From: Heterobilharzia americana
Taxonomy: Eukaryota > Platyhelminthes > Trematoda > Strigeidida > Schistosomatidae
Direction: 5' to 3'
Length of the DNA: 64,000 bases
Assembly (NCBI GenBank): GCA_944470555.2
Contig: OX104134.1
Span: 98,946,701-99,010,700 of the forward strand
Below, in pieces: positions 1-11,410 of the stretch. The notes under the pieces are model-generated. The model was not told where the DNA came from, did not search any database, and worked only from the letters and a program-made list of their open reading frames with translations. Both the position numbers and the translations under genes were made by a program. Within the stretch, counting starts at the first letter, position 1. Every line of letters starts with the position of its first letter.

Positions 1-1275
1 ATCCATTCCTTATCTTCTTTCTTCTTCCTTCCTTATACAGTTGTTCAGGTTTCTTTCCACATAGCTTTCAAAGACTTCCAGTGTTCATCCACACATGTTT
101 TTTCAGAGATGCTGCTTGATATCTCCCATTTTGTCTTCACGGCTGCCGTGAAGATGTCCCTTGTAGTTTCGTCCTTCAGTTTCCGAGTGTTGTACTCGAA
201 CTGCAGTCTATCACCAGCTTCTCTGAAGGCTTTTAACTTGATTTGGAAGGTTCCTTGCACTAGATAGTGGTCTGAACCTACATCTGCTCCCCTTCTTCAT
301 CTGATCTTGTGTCAAGTAGGCTGCGTCTCCACTTTCTTCACATTGAAATGAAGTCAATCTGATTTTTAGTGTAGTGTGTCCTGGTGTCTGGTGAAATCCG
401 TGTCGCTGCCTTGTGGATATCCTTGTGCTTGAACACAGTGCCTGACTCCAATCACTAAATCGTTGAATGCACGGAATTCTGTAAACGATACTCCATTCTC
501 GTTCATCACCTCACCGAGTGCTTCTCGACCCATGGTTAGTTCTCTTCCTGTGTTGTCTCCTCCCAGTTTGGCATTCATGTCGCCCATTAGAATTTTGATA
601 TCACCAACTGGGGTTTTGTCCAGTGTTGATTGAAGTTGTCTGTAGAATTCCTCCTCTTTCCCTTCATCTGCATTATTTTTAGGTGCATTGCGTAGCATAG
701 TATGATTGTGACCTTCCTTCCTTCCTTTTGAATCTAATCCACATTGCTGTCATGATCCTCATCTTGGAGGAGATTGGTTTCCTACTGCATGAGAGAAAGT
801 CTTCGATGTTGTTAGGGACATCATAACTCAGTGTGCTCGTTGTTGTTGTCGTCTGGGTGACCGGAGTAGAGTATCGACTCTCTATTTGACAGTTTGGAGA
901 GTCCACTCCCATTCCATCTGCTTTCGCAAACTCTTAACACTTCAATGCGATACCTTGTCATCTTCTTTGCAAGCTGGGCTGCCTTGCCAACCAGCTTCAA
1001 ACATTCCACGTCCCCACGTTTACTTTAGCTTTCATCGAGAGAAGAGGAGACACATCGGCCAATTGGCTTTTAGAAAACTTTCACCAACCGGCGTCATTTC
1101 GCTTCTCCGATTGCAGCGAGGAATAATTTTGTTTTCATTTTTTATATTTTGATTGGGCTTTGAAGTTTCTTTAGCGGTTGGATTGGTTTTACGGGTCCGC
1201 GTTTCTAGCCCTACGCCCAACCTTCCCTCTTTACCCAGGCTTAGGACCGGCTAGTAACTAGTGTACTAGTTAACC
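1..1275 (-). mobile_element. RTE-like non-LTR retrotransposon, 5' half, cut by window edge
   Basis: Read on the minus strand this is the 5' part of an RTE-clade element: the 5' end near 1275, an AP-endonuclease region at about 1009-366, then the endonuclease-RT linker running off the window at position 1. It aligns along its whole length with 51948-53293, and both copies end in the same sequence (GGTTAACTAGT read on the minus strand), which fixes the family's 5' terminus. Frameshifts and stops break the reading frame, so it is not autonomous. The copy continues beyond the window. Confidence 0.85.
270..1009 (-). pseudogene. RTE AP-endonuclease domain, broken
   Basis: The N-terminal stretch at 1009-821 contains RYRIEVLRVCESRWNGSG and ILYSGH, typical of the start of RTE endonucleases. 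After a frame change, 698-366 carries GDMNAKLGGDNTG (the GDxN catalytic block) and NENGVSFTEFRAFNDLVIG. Past LVIG the frame slips again; the neighbouring frame gives the TKNQIDF block. The domain would nick target DNA for target-primed reverse transcription. At least two frame changes make it a pseudogene. The family assignment rests on motif recognition, not on a search. Confidence 0.8.
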
Positions 1276-1436
1276 AGGTGACGTTTACAGGCTTTGAATA
1301 CAATAGCTTAATTGAAAGTTAACTAGTCTGCCTTTATGGTATACAAAAATTATGCGCATGTCGACGGAAAAGAGGAGTGGGATACAAAAAATTTAATTCT
1401 TCAAAATAACATAATTTTGCACATTGACTGGCACGC

Positions 1437-1665
1437 AAAATTTCCTGTTGTTATACTAGATGTTAGTGGCTCACCTCTATTGGTACATGGGCTATAATGC
1501 GAATGCCTAATAGTAGAAAACGGGTGGACGTTTGAAGCTATGGGTACTCGGTTCAAGTCTCAGTGACAGTACTACGCCTCACTGAGATTAAGGTACATTC
1601 AGTTAGTTCTGACGGTACGAAACCGGCCTGCTTGATTCCAGTGCTAACCACTACCAAGATAATTA
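1437..1665 (+). repeat. Smalpha-like (family A) hammerhead SINE
   Basis: The tRNA-like part has a B-box-like CGGTTCAAGTCTCAG near 1550. A GGTACATTCAG leader follows, then a collapsed hammerhead that keeps GAAAC at 1619-1623 but has lost most of CUGANGA and stem II, then the usual exit ATTCCAGTGCTAACCAC. The left part (TTTCCTGTTGTTATACT, then ATTGGTACATGGGCT) matches the spacer to the right of the minus-oriented copy at 2921-3180, so this may be the right arm of a composite inverted element whose left arm is gone. Confidence 0.7.
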
Positions 1666-2920
1666 CATTCTATGTATCGACTATCAGCTGACTGAATTGC
1701 TACCTATATGAAGACTAAAAATATAGATTTGGGTTTATTATTTCAATTTTCACGAGTTTTGCTCAACTGATGTAACCTGAACTCATGGTGTAATACTAAT
1801 AACTATATCTCATTCAGCTTCTATGTCTACCACTATATTCCAATGACGGACATTTAAATATCGTCAACAAAGATACTGTGCTTTTAGTTGGTAAGAAAGT
1901 AAATATATAGGATCACACAATTTTTGAAATAGCATTTGATTTGCTTACATTAGAAAAGTTACCACACTTGACAATGTTCACTAAAGAACAACCACGTAAA
2001 AAAATTCAAAATTACTCAACAAATCCTCGAATTCTTCTTCTTTTTTCTACTCTGTATACGTGTACAGTTTCAACTCTTTCCCTGTAGTCAATTACTTTGA
2101 ACGCACCTAAAAACACCTTCCTACATGATTTGTCAGGTAGTTGAAAGTAATCGAAAAGCTTCCTATGAATAAAACCTGGTTTATAAGATGCCTAAAGTAG
2201 ACATACGGTGTTCATCTTTGAATTCATCAGACAAGGGAAACATTCACAATGAAGATAAGAAGTGCTTTTATATCTATTCAGAAGTTTCGTCGATTCCTAA
2301 TCTCCCTTGACTACTGAATACAATCACAAGAAATATGGTTTCAACATACTATTATCACTAATCCTTAAAATCTTTGTGACTAGTATGTAGACATCGTTAG
2401 AATATTTATCATCTGTTCACCATTACTATATTTGGCATGTTTCCTGTCTCTCATTCTCTCATTATTGCCATTGTACTGAATACTTGTTTTAACACCAGTT
2501 CAAATTCAATCTGTGTTTTCGGTTTTGTGTCACGCCTAACTATCCGTAAAAGAACATCGTCATCATTCTGTTACATTAAGCTTTCATTCCAGGTGAACTA
2601 TTTGATGGTTTTAGATTTTAGCATTTATTTCTTACCCGCATACAGTATTAATGATATTTTACAATCTTTCAGTATTTAATGGTTGGACCTATAGAGACTT
2701 CAGTAAAAATATTTATATTTCAATGTTTCATTTGTCGGTAGAATTGAACTTCAGTGACGGAAAACTTCAAGGATGACCAATCAAATTGTAGATGATGCAT
2801 GTCAAGGTTACCTACTTACCACGTTATTGATAATGCATAAACTGTTTGTGAAATGTGACGAAGGTTAGGTTGTCGGAAGATGAGCTGAATATGACTGGTT
2901 AACTAACACATATGTTGTAG
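1666..2920. other. No gene recognised
   Basis: AT-rich unique-looking sequence. The 80-codon ORF at 2437-2679 is hydrophobic and low in complexity with no recognisable motif. I see no repeat shared with the rest of the window. Confidence 0.5.
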
Positions 2921-3215
2921 TCATCTAAGTGGTTAGAAACGGAATCAAGGATGTGCGTCTCATCCTATTTGAGACTCACTCATCAGCTGGATGTACCTGC
3001 ACTCCAGTGACTAATGTTGTTCCCATTGTGACTCAAACTTGGTCCCCATCGCTTTACATGTCAAAGCGTTATCCGCTAGGCCAGAGCGGCATTAGGGACA
3101 CCTTATGTGCAGTAGGTATCAAATATTATTTGATGCTTGTAATTTCCTCTGGTTACACTTGGTTGAATTCCTCGACCTCCATTGGTAGATGGGCTCTTAT
3201 ATGGATGCCTCGTTA
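2921..3215 (-). repeat. Smalpha-like (family A) hammerhead SINE
   Basis: Read on the minus strand: tRNA-like head (A-box-like TAGCGGATAACGC, then the B-box region), a transition, and a hammerhead at about 2941-2993. The CTGATGAG block is intact. A four-base GTGA-type insertion separates it from stem II, and the second core block reads GAGAC instead of GAAAC. Right of the head is the shared spacer (TTTCCTCTGGTTACACTTGG, TTGAATTCCTCGACCTC). Confidence 0.75.
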
Positions 3216-3229
3216 TTCATTATGTTGTA

Positions 3230-3470
3230 GCCTTCCTGTGGCTAAAAGTGGGACTAAGAACGCGTGTTTCCTCCTATTTGGGACTCGTCAGCTGGATGAA
3301 CCGGCACCCCAGTGAGTGATGTTGCTCTCACTGCTAGCCACTAAGCAGATTATAGTATGGTGAGTAATCGAACAGTATCAAAGCGTCCACATAAGAACCC
3401 GTCTGACAACAGTGGCCGTGCAATTCGATCTTGAATAATGACGGAAATTTACAAGTACTAAATGACACAA
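3230..3470 (-). repeat. Smalpha-like (family A) hammerhead end joined to tail module
   Basis: The hammerhead end (3256-3297) is followed almost directly by a tail module (about 3376-3466) that also occurs at 12661-12745, 14525-14620, 37055-37100 and 37325-37405. The tRNA-like head is largely missing, so this looks like an internally deleted composite element. Most core bases are present on the minus strand: CTGACGA and GAAAC. The first stem II pair is G:G rather than G:C, and stem I is poorly paired. Confidence 0.7.
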
Positions 3471-4977
3471 TATGTTTTGACAAATCATACGAGGAATGGA
3501 CATTTGAACTGGATAAAGGATATATCACAAGAATCTATCCCACCTCTTTTAGGAAGATGAAACGAATTTGGGACCCCAATGTACACAGATTTTTGGAAGT
3601 TTCTTATCTGAAGTGGGTTACTTCGGTCAAGCTGTTGTTCAAAGACAGCGCTTCGTTAATTAAACCACTGAAGTGCACACAAACAATGTTGGAAATAAGT
3701 GCAGTAGTCTTCGAAAGTTCTTAAAACCTTTGTCAGGATCATGAGGGGAAATGATATGATCGCATATAGATGAGTGACAATGCATACAAGATCACTAATC
3801 TATTGGAAATCTAGTTATCTTTATTCATTATGTAAAACAGATTTATAAATTGTAAATAAAGTACCATTTACCTGAATAATTACGTTATTCTTCATACTCT
3901 CGATTGTGATTGGTCAGTGCACACTTGGACGTAACTGGTTATCACTAGCGAATTCATCACTCGATGATATTTAAAACAGCTATGAAGACTACTGTTATGA
4001 CTACTTAGTAAAATCCACCGATTTGCTCTTAACATATGGAAAATCACAGAGCACCTGATTATCGTGTCATACGACTTAAACTAAAAAAGTGACCACCGAA
4101 CTTCAGTTAACATTTTACACACAGGAATTTAGAGACAAAATTGTCTATGTAATTCATTTCTACATTTAGTTTGTTATCATTAATGTAGCTTAAAAATAAT
4201 CTGTTTCACTTCGGCACTAAGTGATACGCTGTTGAATCCTCAATGAAAATCTCACTGTATTGTAGGGTATTGATTTTGCCAATAATCGCTAGATCTGAAT
4301 TCAAGGTTACATATTGACGAGTTTCAAAATCGAACAGCTTATGCTACGATGCTAAGTATTAAGAGGCAGGTAACATGACAGTCTGAAAAGTGTGAAGATT
4401 TGGGATTATATATTGAATAAATTAAGGTAATAATTAGCCTATCAGTATCAACATAGAACTTTTATCATTGTTAATCTACGTCTTGTGTAAAGTGGCCTGC
4501 TTGAACTTTGATCTAGTTAATTTTTTCGTGCAGTATATTACATCAAATTACCCCATTCAGTTGTGTCATGTAATCGTATGATATACTCTCGCTGATCTTG
4601 AAAATTATTTCAATTTATCTCTCCTCAAGTTTGATGAAAGGTCAAAAAGAAACACCATGGTGCATGTCAATGAGCTGTCAAGTGTTCAACTATCGATCAA
4701 CTGACTACTACGGAAATAACTAACACAGACTAAAAGTCTTTAGCACAAAGTGTCGAATACATTTTGTCACTCTTATCTAAAAATACTTATCAAGAGTAAT
4801 AACACTACATGAAACATAATAATAATCCATTTATTCCAAACAACATATATGATATTAGTGTTATTGCTTATATTATACCGTCGTTGATTGGTCCGAATTG
4901 ATCGGTGTCTATTGACACATGCGCTCCCGTGCGGAAGCCTCGATATTGGCTGTGTTCTAATTATTAGTAATGTTGGG
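3471..4977. other. No gene recognised
   Basis: AT-rich DNA. The open stretch to 3724 (encoding FELDKGYITRIYP) begins inside the repeat tail module and shows no family motif or splice context that I trust. Confidence 0.45.
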
Positions 4978-5060
4978 TAGTGGCTAACATTGGGATCCAG
5001 GATGCGCGTTTCGTGCTATTTGGGACTCATCACCTGGATGATGACGACCACTTTAGATAG
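4978..5060 (-). repeat. Smalpha-like (family A) hammerhead end
   Basis: Fragment limited to the exit and hammerhead part of family A (GTGGCTAACATTGGGATCCAGG read on plus). The tRNA-like head is absent. Confidence 0.75.
4995..5039 (-). ncRNA. Hammerhead ribozyme remnant, single core change (C3 to G)
   Basis: On the minus strand: stem I ATCCAG with CTGGAT (six pairs), core GTGATGA where CTGATGA is required, stem II GTCC/GCAC with loop CAAATA, GAAA, and a cleavage triplet ATC that satisfies the NUH rule. The only core fault is C3 to G, known to abolish catalysis unless position 8 compensates, and it does not here. Stem II also has one mismatch. Confidence 0.7.
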
Positions 5061-7019
5061 TCCCTATATGACGCAACTACTGTAGCCTACAATTATTCTC
5101 CTATTACGAATGCCCACAGATATTACGTAACTTCCCTTTGCCCCATAATTTACATTGAGCGTTGGCTGGAAATTACTCTGGAATGATCTAACCTATTCAT
5201 TATATATATTCACTAATATATAGCTAAGAGAATGAATTTGTCTAAAAGAAAATGTCTTCTTCACAACAATCGTCTTCGATGTTTCCCTATGACCTTTCAG
5301 AAAATTGAAAGTTATCTCCCCAATTCAATCAGTGTGAAAATTGTTGGATAGAAGGAAACTTCTGCTAAAAATAAAAATCAACAATGAATAACAAATCATT
5401 TAAACTTGGCTTTATTTTTCTCCTTCTTACCTGTGTCATACACAAACATGAGAAACATTTAAGTGAACAGAAAAACTAGAAAATAAAAACATATACAAAT
5501 AATAACACTGGACAAGGTTTCTTTCAGCGGTTGAACAGTTATTTAAAATTGAAATGTACAAACTTTTCCAACTTTGTATCATTTAAACAAAAGAAGAAGA
5601 AGAAGAAGCAGAAAGTGGCAAAAGTGAATGTTGATCAGCCTATCATTGCATATGTGTATTTCAGTGGAGGAATTGCTGTCCTAATTACAAGACTACCTAT
5701 CTCTGTTATCTATAAACTGATCAATGTTCTATGATTTCTCTTATCACAATCACTTTTCTGTAGCGCACTGTTGAAATATGAATAGTCAACGGTGTATTTC
5801 ATTGTAAACAAAATTCGAGGCGAAGCGAGAGAGAGAGACAGAGAGAACTAGAGTAGATGAATCTATCATTGTTCTATGAACCTGTCAAAAGAAACAAGAA
5901 AACCAAACTGTAGAATTCTAATTTTATTCATTTTCAAGAGAACAAAAATTTTCCAATCACAGTGGTAAACGGAATCTAACACTTTCTTAAAATGATTAGC
6001 CCACTGTATAAATTTTCATAAGAAAATAAGAAGACCAGTTAGTATGAAATGTGGATGATGTATTAGCACAATAGATTTTCAGCAATCTAGTTTACTTGTC
6101 ATGCTTATTTCTAGTCAAAGCAACAAGGGATAAATGCATTGAGGGTTAAATTGATAGTTCAGATGACCAGTCATAAATAGAAACGGAAAAATGGTAAATT
6201 AATCACCCTTGATATTGAAGCTGAGTTATTGAAGAAGGTCTAGTGGTTTTGATGACATAAAAATGGTGTGGACTTCTTTATAGCCTGAGTTTTAAAATTT
6301 CCATTTCACATTCTTAATAGGTTTTTTAAGTAAAAAAAATGTTTGAAGAAAGCATACAGACGAAACATTTGACCCATTTAAGTGGCTTACCAAGTTATGG
6401 ACAAAGTTGGATATCTGGTACCCAGCCCAATGGAATCATTCGATTCGATTGGCTGTTGAAACCATTTTGAAATGTGCTTTATATCCCTTACTAACAGACA
6501 TTGAAAAACCCTCCCTGCACATGTGTGATTACATCTACATGGGATTTGAACCTGTAGTTCAAATGCTGTAAGAACTAACCGGGGTAAAAAGTATGGTTCT
6601 CTAAGTCACGTTACCGTTTGGTGCGTAATAAGTTATCCGGATGTCTCCTTCAAGTCCTTGTTTTGATCATGAAGTTTTGTGAATCATCCGTTTACAGAAG
6701 CGCTATATAGACAGCTTTCGTTGTAAATGAATGAACAATGAATCTTCTTTATTCGACACTTCTATTATGGTTTTAAATTTCACAAGGTTTATGCATTATC
6801 TTCCTTTTTTCTGACATGATTTGACCTATGTGCTAACAATTTGACCATTTATTATATCAACTGTTTATTCAAGCCATTTATGCCTTGTTATATTTTGCGT
6901 AGATATGAATAAAAACCAAATATTTAATTAAATCATTCTAAAGGTTTTTGCGCTAAAGCATCACACGTCTCAGATTAACCATTTCTTTTTAAAATACCTA
7001 CGTAATACACTTTTTTAAC
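5061..7019. other. No gene recognised; small AAG run
   Basis: AT-rich unique sequence. It includes a short (AAG)n run at 5590-5608 and a GA-rich patch at 5829-5845. The ORF at 5531-5734 spans the AAG run (poly-Lys) and is not credible. Confidence 0.45.
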
Positions 7020-7307
7020 TTCATCATGGACTAGTATCAGGTAGAGTCTAAACGAAACTGTAGGAGTAATGAAGAAATGTTTCGTCCTAGTATATGTACC
7101 CATAAATTCATGAGGTACCTAGCCCAGGACTGTCATTCTCATCATCATTTAGTTTTTCGGTTAAGATTTTCCTGCTTCTGTCCATTCACGACATCATGCG
7201 AACATCAGCTGGACAACGCTGAGGGGTCCTTTACCATGGTGAAACAGCTGCCTAGTTGTGAAGTGTTTTCAATAACTCTAATGCCTGCATCAATTCATGA
7301 GGAATAC
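7020..7307. repeat. Family B hammerhead SINE, inverted pair (degenerate)
   Basis: The left arm is minus-oriented: TTCATCATGGACTAG...ATCAG, then GTTTCGTCCTAGTATATG, which reads CATATACTAGGACGAAAC on the minus strand. The right arm is plus-oriented: GCTGAGGGGTCC, then TGGTGAAACAGCTGCC near 7216-7256, and an exit ending GCATCAATTCATGAGGAATAC. The ends are imperfect inverted copies of each other, as in the better preserved pair at 19434-19853. Both hammerheads are damaged (A9 to G on the right). Confidence 0.6.
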
Positions 7308-8724
7308 TGCTCTGAAATCGATAAATTCACATAAACCACCAATTGAAACACTCATTGAAGTCTGATCTGGAGCATTGTATCTTCTACAAACGAAATGAAA
7401 TTCCGGAACAAAACATGAGAATAAAAGATGTAAAAAGTAGTTAAGAATGATAGAGGTATTCAACACTTTTTAATCAATTCTATCAATGAAAAGCGGTCAC
7501 GTGATAAAGAATTTCTGGATTGTGAGCAGTCTATTAACACATAAATTCAAGTAACTATTTCTACGAGATCTAAGATCTTTTTACAACATTGAGATCTATT
7601 CAAAACTTATTCGACAGAAAAAAGGTCTTTGTCACAATATAGTATAGAGATGAATCAAATATTCTTCGCTAGCGAAACTACTTTAAAGCACATGGTGAAA
7701 AATAAGGCTCATACTTTGAAACAAAACAACATTTTAATGAGTAAATATTCCATTACACTCCTACTATCAGTTTACATTTGCGTAGATACGAAAATTGGAA
7801 AAGTAATCGTGATATCTAGTCGACTTTAGCTGAATATTTGCCCAATTAATTGATAAAGCAAATTATCTCTAATAATCTGATGGTGTTATTTTTTCTAAGC
7901 TAGATGGTTTAATCGCCAATTTTTTATTATCATTGTTGACAATATTATCAACAGTATAAGCTTCAGAAAGAAGTGAGCTATGAGCTTTTTCCACCATAAG
8001 TAGCTTAGTACTTTCACTCGATAACCCTGTATATAATTAGTTGTTTCTGCTGAAATCTTGTCATTGTCTTCATATGTTTTTTTCGATTGGCTGTCTTGCC
8101 GACGTGAACTTACAACTTCCTGTTGTTTCGTGTCTGTTCGTTAGATTGAGTCATGGTCAATATATCTGTCGATCACTAACTTACTTGACACTTCCCTACA
8201 AATTGATGTACATGCAGGTGGATACGAATTTGACTGAAAAAATGTTGAAATTAGGGATAAAATCTCTTGCTTCTGAAATTTACGCTGCTGCTGATGTTGT
8301 CTGGCATGACAGTAAAAGCTTCACGATAAAACTATGCAGCTAGGCGAGGAAAACACCATCTGATTCATCTTCCACTACGAAATACACTTTAAAGACTTGT
8401 TGTAACATTGACTTCAAGATCAACTGCACAATTTTAAGAAGAGAGTCAACAATGACTTGCTGAATAGTAATAACTTGTTACGTGTATATATATATATAAC
8501 CCGACTGTTCAAAATGTCAAGCGCCACAAAATGGACTAGCTGTTTCAAACCAAGTAGCCATTCTGTTCTTAACGTCATACTTTTCATTTTCATCCTTCGT
8601 ATTATCAATAATTCAGTTTGGAGGTTTGTAGGGACTTATCGATTTGAAGGTAATATTCATCAAGAAACCTTGTTGCGAAATAACATATAATAAACTATGA
8701 GCCTCTGAATTCTGATCTACAGAT
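7308..8724. other. No gene recognised
   Basis: AT-rich DNA with short unsupported ORFs (7629-7829, 8041-8343, 8457-8690). A segment near 8620-8655 resembles sequence flanking family B repeats elsewhere (9160-9190, 33030-33060). Confidence 0.4.
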
Positions 8725-8870
8725 TCAATAGTAACGTGCTCGATTTAAGGCCGGAAGGTTCTGGGTTTGATCCGTGGAGCATCCATGGATGCGAATAGCT
8801 GATGAGTTCTATACTAGAACAAAACAGCTGTCTAGGGCTCCTTTTTTTCACTGGCTCTCCAAATGATATC
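8725..8870 (+). repeat. Family B hammerhead SINE, plus arm
   Basis: tRNA-like B box TTCTGGGTTTGATCC near 8759, then CATGGATGCGAATAG, a hammerhead, and the exit GGGCTCC. This is a single arm; no minus-oriented partner is visible immediately to the left. Confidence 0.7.
8792..8842 (+). ncRNA. Hammerhead remnant, G12 to A, compensated stem II
   Basis: CTGATGA (8799-8805) is intact. Stem II is GTTC/GAAC where most copies have GTCC/GGAC, so a C:G pair has become U:A by two matching changes. The second core block is AAAA instead of GAAA (G12 to A), which should kill catalysis. The cleavage triplet GTC is present; stem I is weak. Confidence 0.65.
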
Positions 8871-9154
8871 ATACGATGATAAATGGTATCATTGAAATCA
8901 GTGCACAATAACTGTAAGTGTTTTAGTGTTTATATCTGTCTGGCGATAAAAGCATTTCAAAATTCGGTAAAGCATTAATATCCTCATCAAGTGACATGCT
9001 TCATTTATAGATTCAAAAAGTTCTGTGAATAAACGATTTATAACAGTAATATCTTCCAGTGTGATACATGGATTAGGACGAAGGACCTGAAGAAACATTC
9101 TAGGGTAGACCAATCCTCTTTTATCATGTACAGCATTTTTTAATGTTATGTTTC

Positions 9155-9255
9155 AATTTGGGGGTTTGTGGAGATTTACTGATTTCAAGTTCATCTTTAT
9201 CATGGTCTCCAGGCCCCCAGGTTTCTAATGTTCCTCCAACTGATGTCAGTGTATG
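9155..9255 (+). repeat. Family B SINE, right-end fragment
   Basis: Contains CAGGTTTCTAATGTTCCTCC and ACTGATGTCAGTGTATGG, the exit of family B as seen at 19800-19853 and 55530-55575. No hammerhead core is left. Confidence 0.5.
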
Positions 9256-9414
9256 GTTAATACTAACTTGAGATGTTATTTTTACTGAGAATTTGAAGTG
9301 ATATGTTACTCACAACATCTTGGAAAATAACTGTTTCCTGAAACCCAGCATAATCGAAACAGCATTAACTATACTGCGAAAGGTTTGATCAGCTTTGTCA
9401 GTTTGTTATTAATG

Positions 9415-9587
9415 ATGGATGACGGCTAGCAGTCGAATTCAGGAGGCGCGTTTAGGACTACTCAGCCGGACATACCTGCTTTCCAGTAGGGAATGATGTC
9501 ATTACTACTGAGACTGTAAGCCGGAACCGATCACTTCAAACGCCAGAGCGTTATCCATTAGGCCACTTAGTCACGATAGGCACTCCT
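9415..9587 (-). repeat. Smalpha-like (family A) SINE, hammerhead deleted
   Basis: The tRNA-like head is well preserved on the minus strand (A-box-like TGGCCTAATGGATAACGC, B-box region near 9515-9530). The hammerhead segment (GCGCGTTTAGGACTACTCAG on plus) has lost several bases of stem II and the core. Confidence 0.75.
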
Positions 9588-9992
9588 TACTGATTTGTGT
9601 TTGATGTTTCCACTTCTGGTTCAGCTTGGAAAATAAGTGAGTTTTGTTGCATGGTTTATGCAGTTGGTTCAACTGAATTTTCCCACTCTAGATATCATTC
9701 GCGGTGTTGTTTTTTTCTAATAAACAATATGTATCGCAGGCTACTCCGAGATATTAATCCATTGCTTTCAGCTAAGAGACTGGAGTGAACCAAACACTGG
9801 CTGTTAAGTGACGAAACCATTGCCAATGTAACTAACCAAACTCATCGTCCAGACCCGAACAGTTCTGATCAACAGAATACTCACTTGTTTCATAGCACTT
9901 CTGTGACAGACGTCATATGCGGTTCACTTGGTGAGAAACAGTGTTTACATACACCGAATACACATTATGCTGTAAAAATCTTGATAACTTGA

Positions 9993-10150
9993 GGTGGAAT
10001 CAGGGACGCAAGTTTCCTCCTATTTGGAATTCACTCGTCAGCTGAGTGAACCGGAACTACAGGAAGTGATATGGTTCCCACTGAAACTCGAACCTCTTTG
10101 GCATCGCTTCAAGCATTATAGCGTTATGCAATAAGTTACAGAGGCACTGG
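9993..10150 (-). repeat. Smalpha-like (family A) hammerhead SINE, insertion subfamily
   Basis: Minus-strand order is tRNA-like head (GAGGTTCGAGTTTCAG as B box), then a hammerhead with CTGACGA and GGAAAC kept but a four-base insertion between CTGACGAG and stem II. The same insertion occurs at 2941-2993 and 37232-37265. The stem II end AGGAGG matches the copy at 3256-3297. Confidence 0.75.
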
Positions 10151-10554
10151 AGCCCTCTCTCACAAAATATATATCAATTGTTAACTTTTGATGCTTTTAA
10201 CCTCCCGTTCATTTACCGTGTCGAGCTATTAATGCATTGCCTGGTATTCATGAGAAAGGTTAATCAACAATAACTAATGAACTGGCTAAGTTAACAGTGA
10301 GAAGAATCCCAATTAACCAAAATTCCTAATTTCTGTTGAAATGCAAATTATTGAGTGAAAAATTTCATAAACGTACAGAGCCTTTCAATTTTCTTTGAAG
10401 ATATTTACTGATGTATCCGGCCCAGATTTTAATCATTATCTAAGTAACTGAAAGATTTTCGATTCTTACTAAACGCATCCTTAGTAGTAGAGGCAATCAA
10501 ATTAAATTACGAGGTAGAAAATAAATAAATAGAATCATCTATATAGGATTGTAG
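10151..10554. other. No gene recognised
   Basis: AT-rich sequence between a SINE and a Penelope-like copy. No motif seen. Confidence 0.4.
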
Positions 10555-10837
10555 AGTGTAAAATATAACAAACGATGGTTTACATACTACCATCTTCAGA
10601 GAATCGACACATTCCAACAGATATCTAGATTTCGGGTCATCTCAACCAGCGTCAGCTGATGCAGGTTTAGTCAAATGCTTGAATGATGGAGCTAGAAAAC
10701 TCACTAGTCAGTGAAAGGATTAAAACAATGAATAGAAATTCATAAAAGAAGCTTTAATAACGGATAAATATTTTTAAACATTTATTTAGAAACTCGTAGG
10801 AACACATAAGAAACGAAGTGGTAACAGTAATACGAAT

Positions 10838-11350
10838 ATGAATAATGGTGACATCACGAGTGGAAAGGAGTTCAAAGCCTCCCTCCATAGTGTTACCACA
10901 AAAGGAAGCAGTGTCAGCAATTTTACATACGACTCTCAAAAGTCTGGAAATAGGGTGGTATACAAACCAACAAACTCATTCAGAGATAAGCCTTGTCACA
11001 CTAAGGATACGATAGATCCACTTAAGCAAAACAATGTAATCTACAAAATCTCATGCAGTGACTGTGAATAAGGTCACGTACATAGGTCAAACTAGCCAGT
11101 TGGGGTCAGTTAGATTAGCTAAATATAGAATGACAGACCCCATCAGGACTATTAATGTATGGATGCATTATCACACAACTACACGATTGGATGGAATAAC
11201 ACTGTAATGAAGTCCAATATAGTAAGGTGGAGAGAGAGAGATTGATTACTGAACCTTTGTTCACCGAATCATTACCCAACACATGTAATAGGAATGATGC
11301 ATCACTTTACCGGAGATATGGGAAATTTTGCCACCACTTAAAACAAGGAA
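10838..11350 (+). pseudogene. Penelope-like GIY-YIG endonuclease remnant
   Basis: The ORF at 10838-11071 has VVYKPTNSFRDKPCHTKD and NNVIYKISCSDCE. The latter is the GIY half of a GIY-YIG nuclease with the CxxC-type cysteines usual in Penelope-like elements. Just past a stop and frame change the second half (GHVHRS, in place of a YIGQTSR-like stretch) continues to RWRERD and ESLPNTCNRNDASL near 11225-11310. Several stops make it nonfunctional. Confidence 0.75.
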
Positions 11351-11396
11351 TATAAAGTGACTGGACTATGAGATCCAAATATCAATGTGCTATCAC

Positions 11397-11410
11397 ACTG
11401 ATATGGTTAT
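11397..11410 (+). repeat. Target-site duplication, left copy
   Basis: ACTGATATGGTTAT flanks the RTE fragment on the left. The right copy at 11960-11973 differs at one base. Confidence 0.75.

Noticed and set aside
9415..9587. Possible functional tRNA genes in the SINE heads (also 24421, 35263)
   Set aside because: A- and B-box-like sequences are present, but the cloverleaf arms do not close and the copies are diverged repeats.
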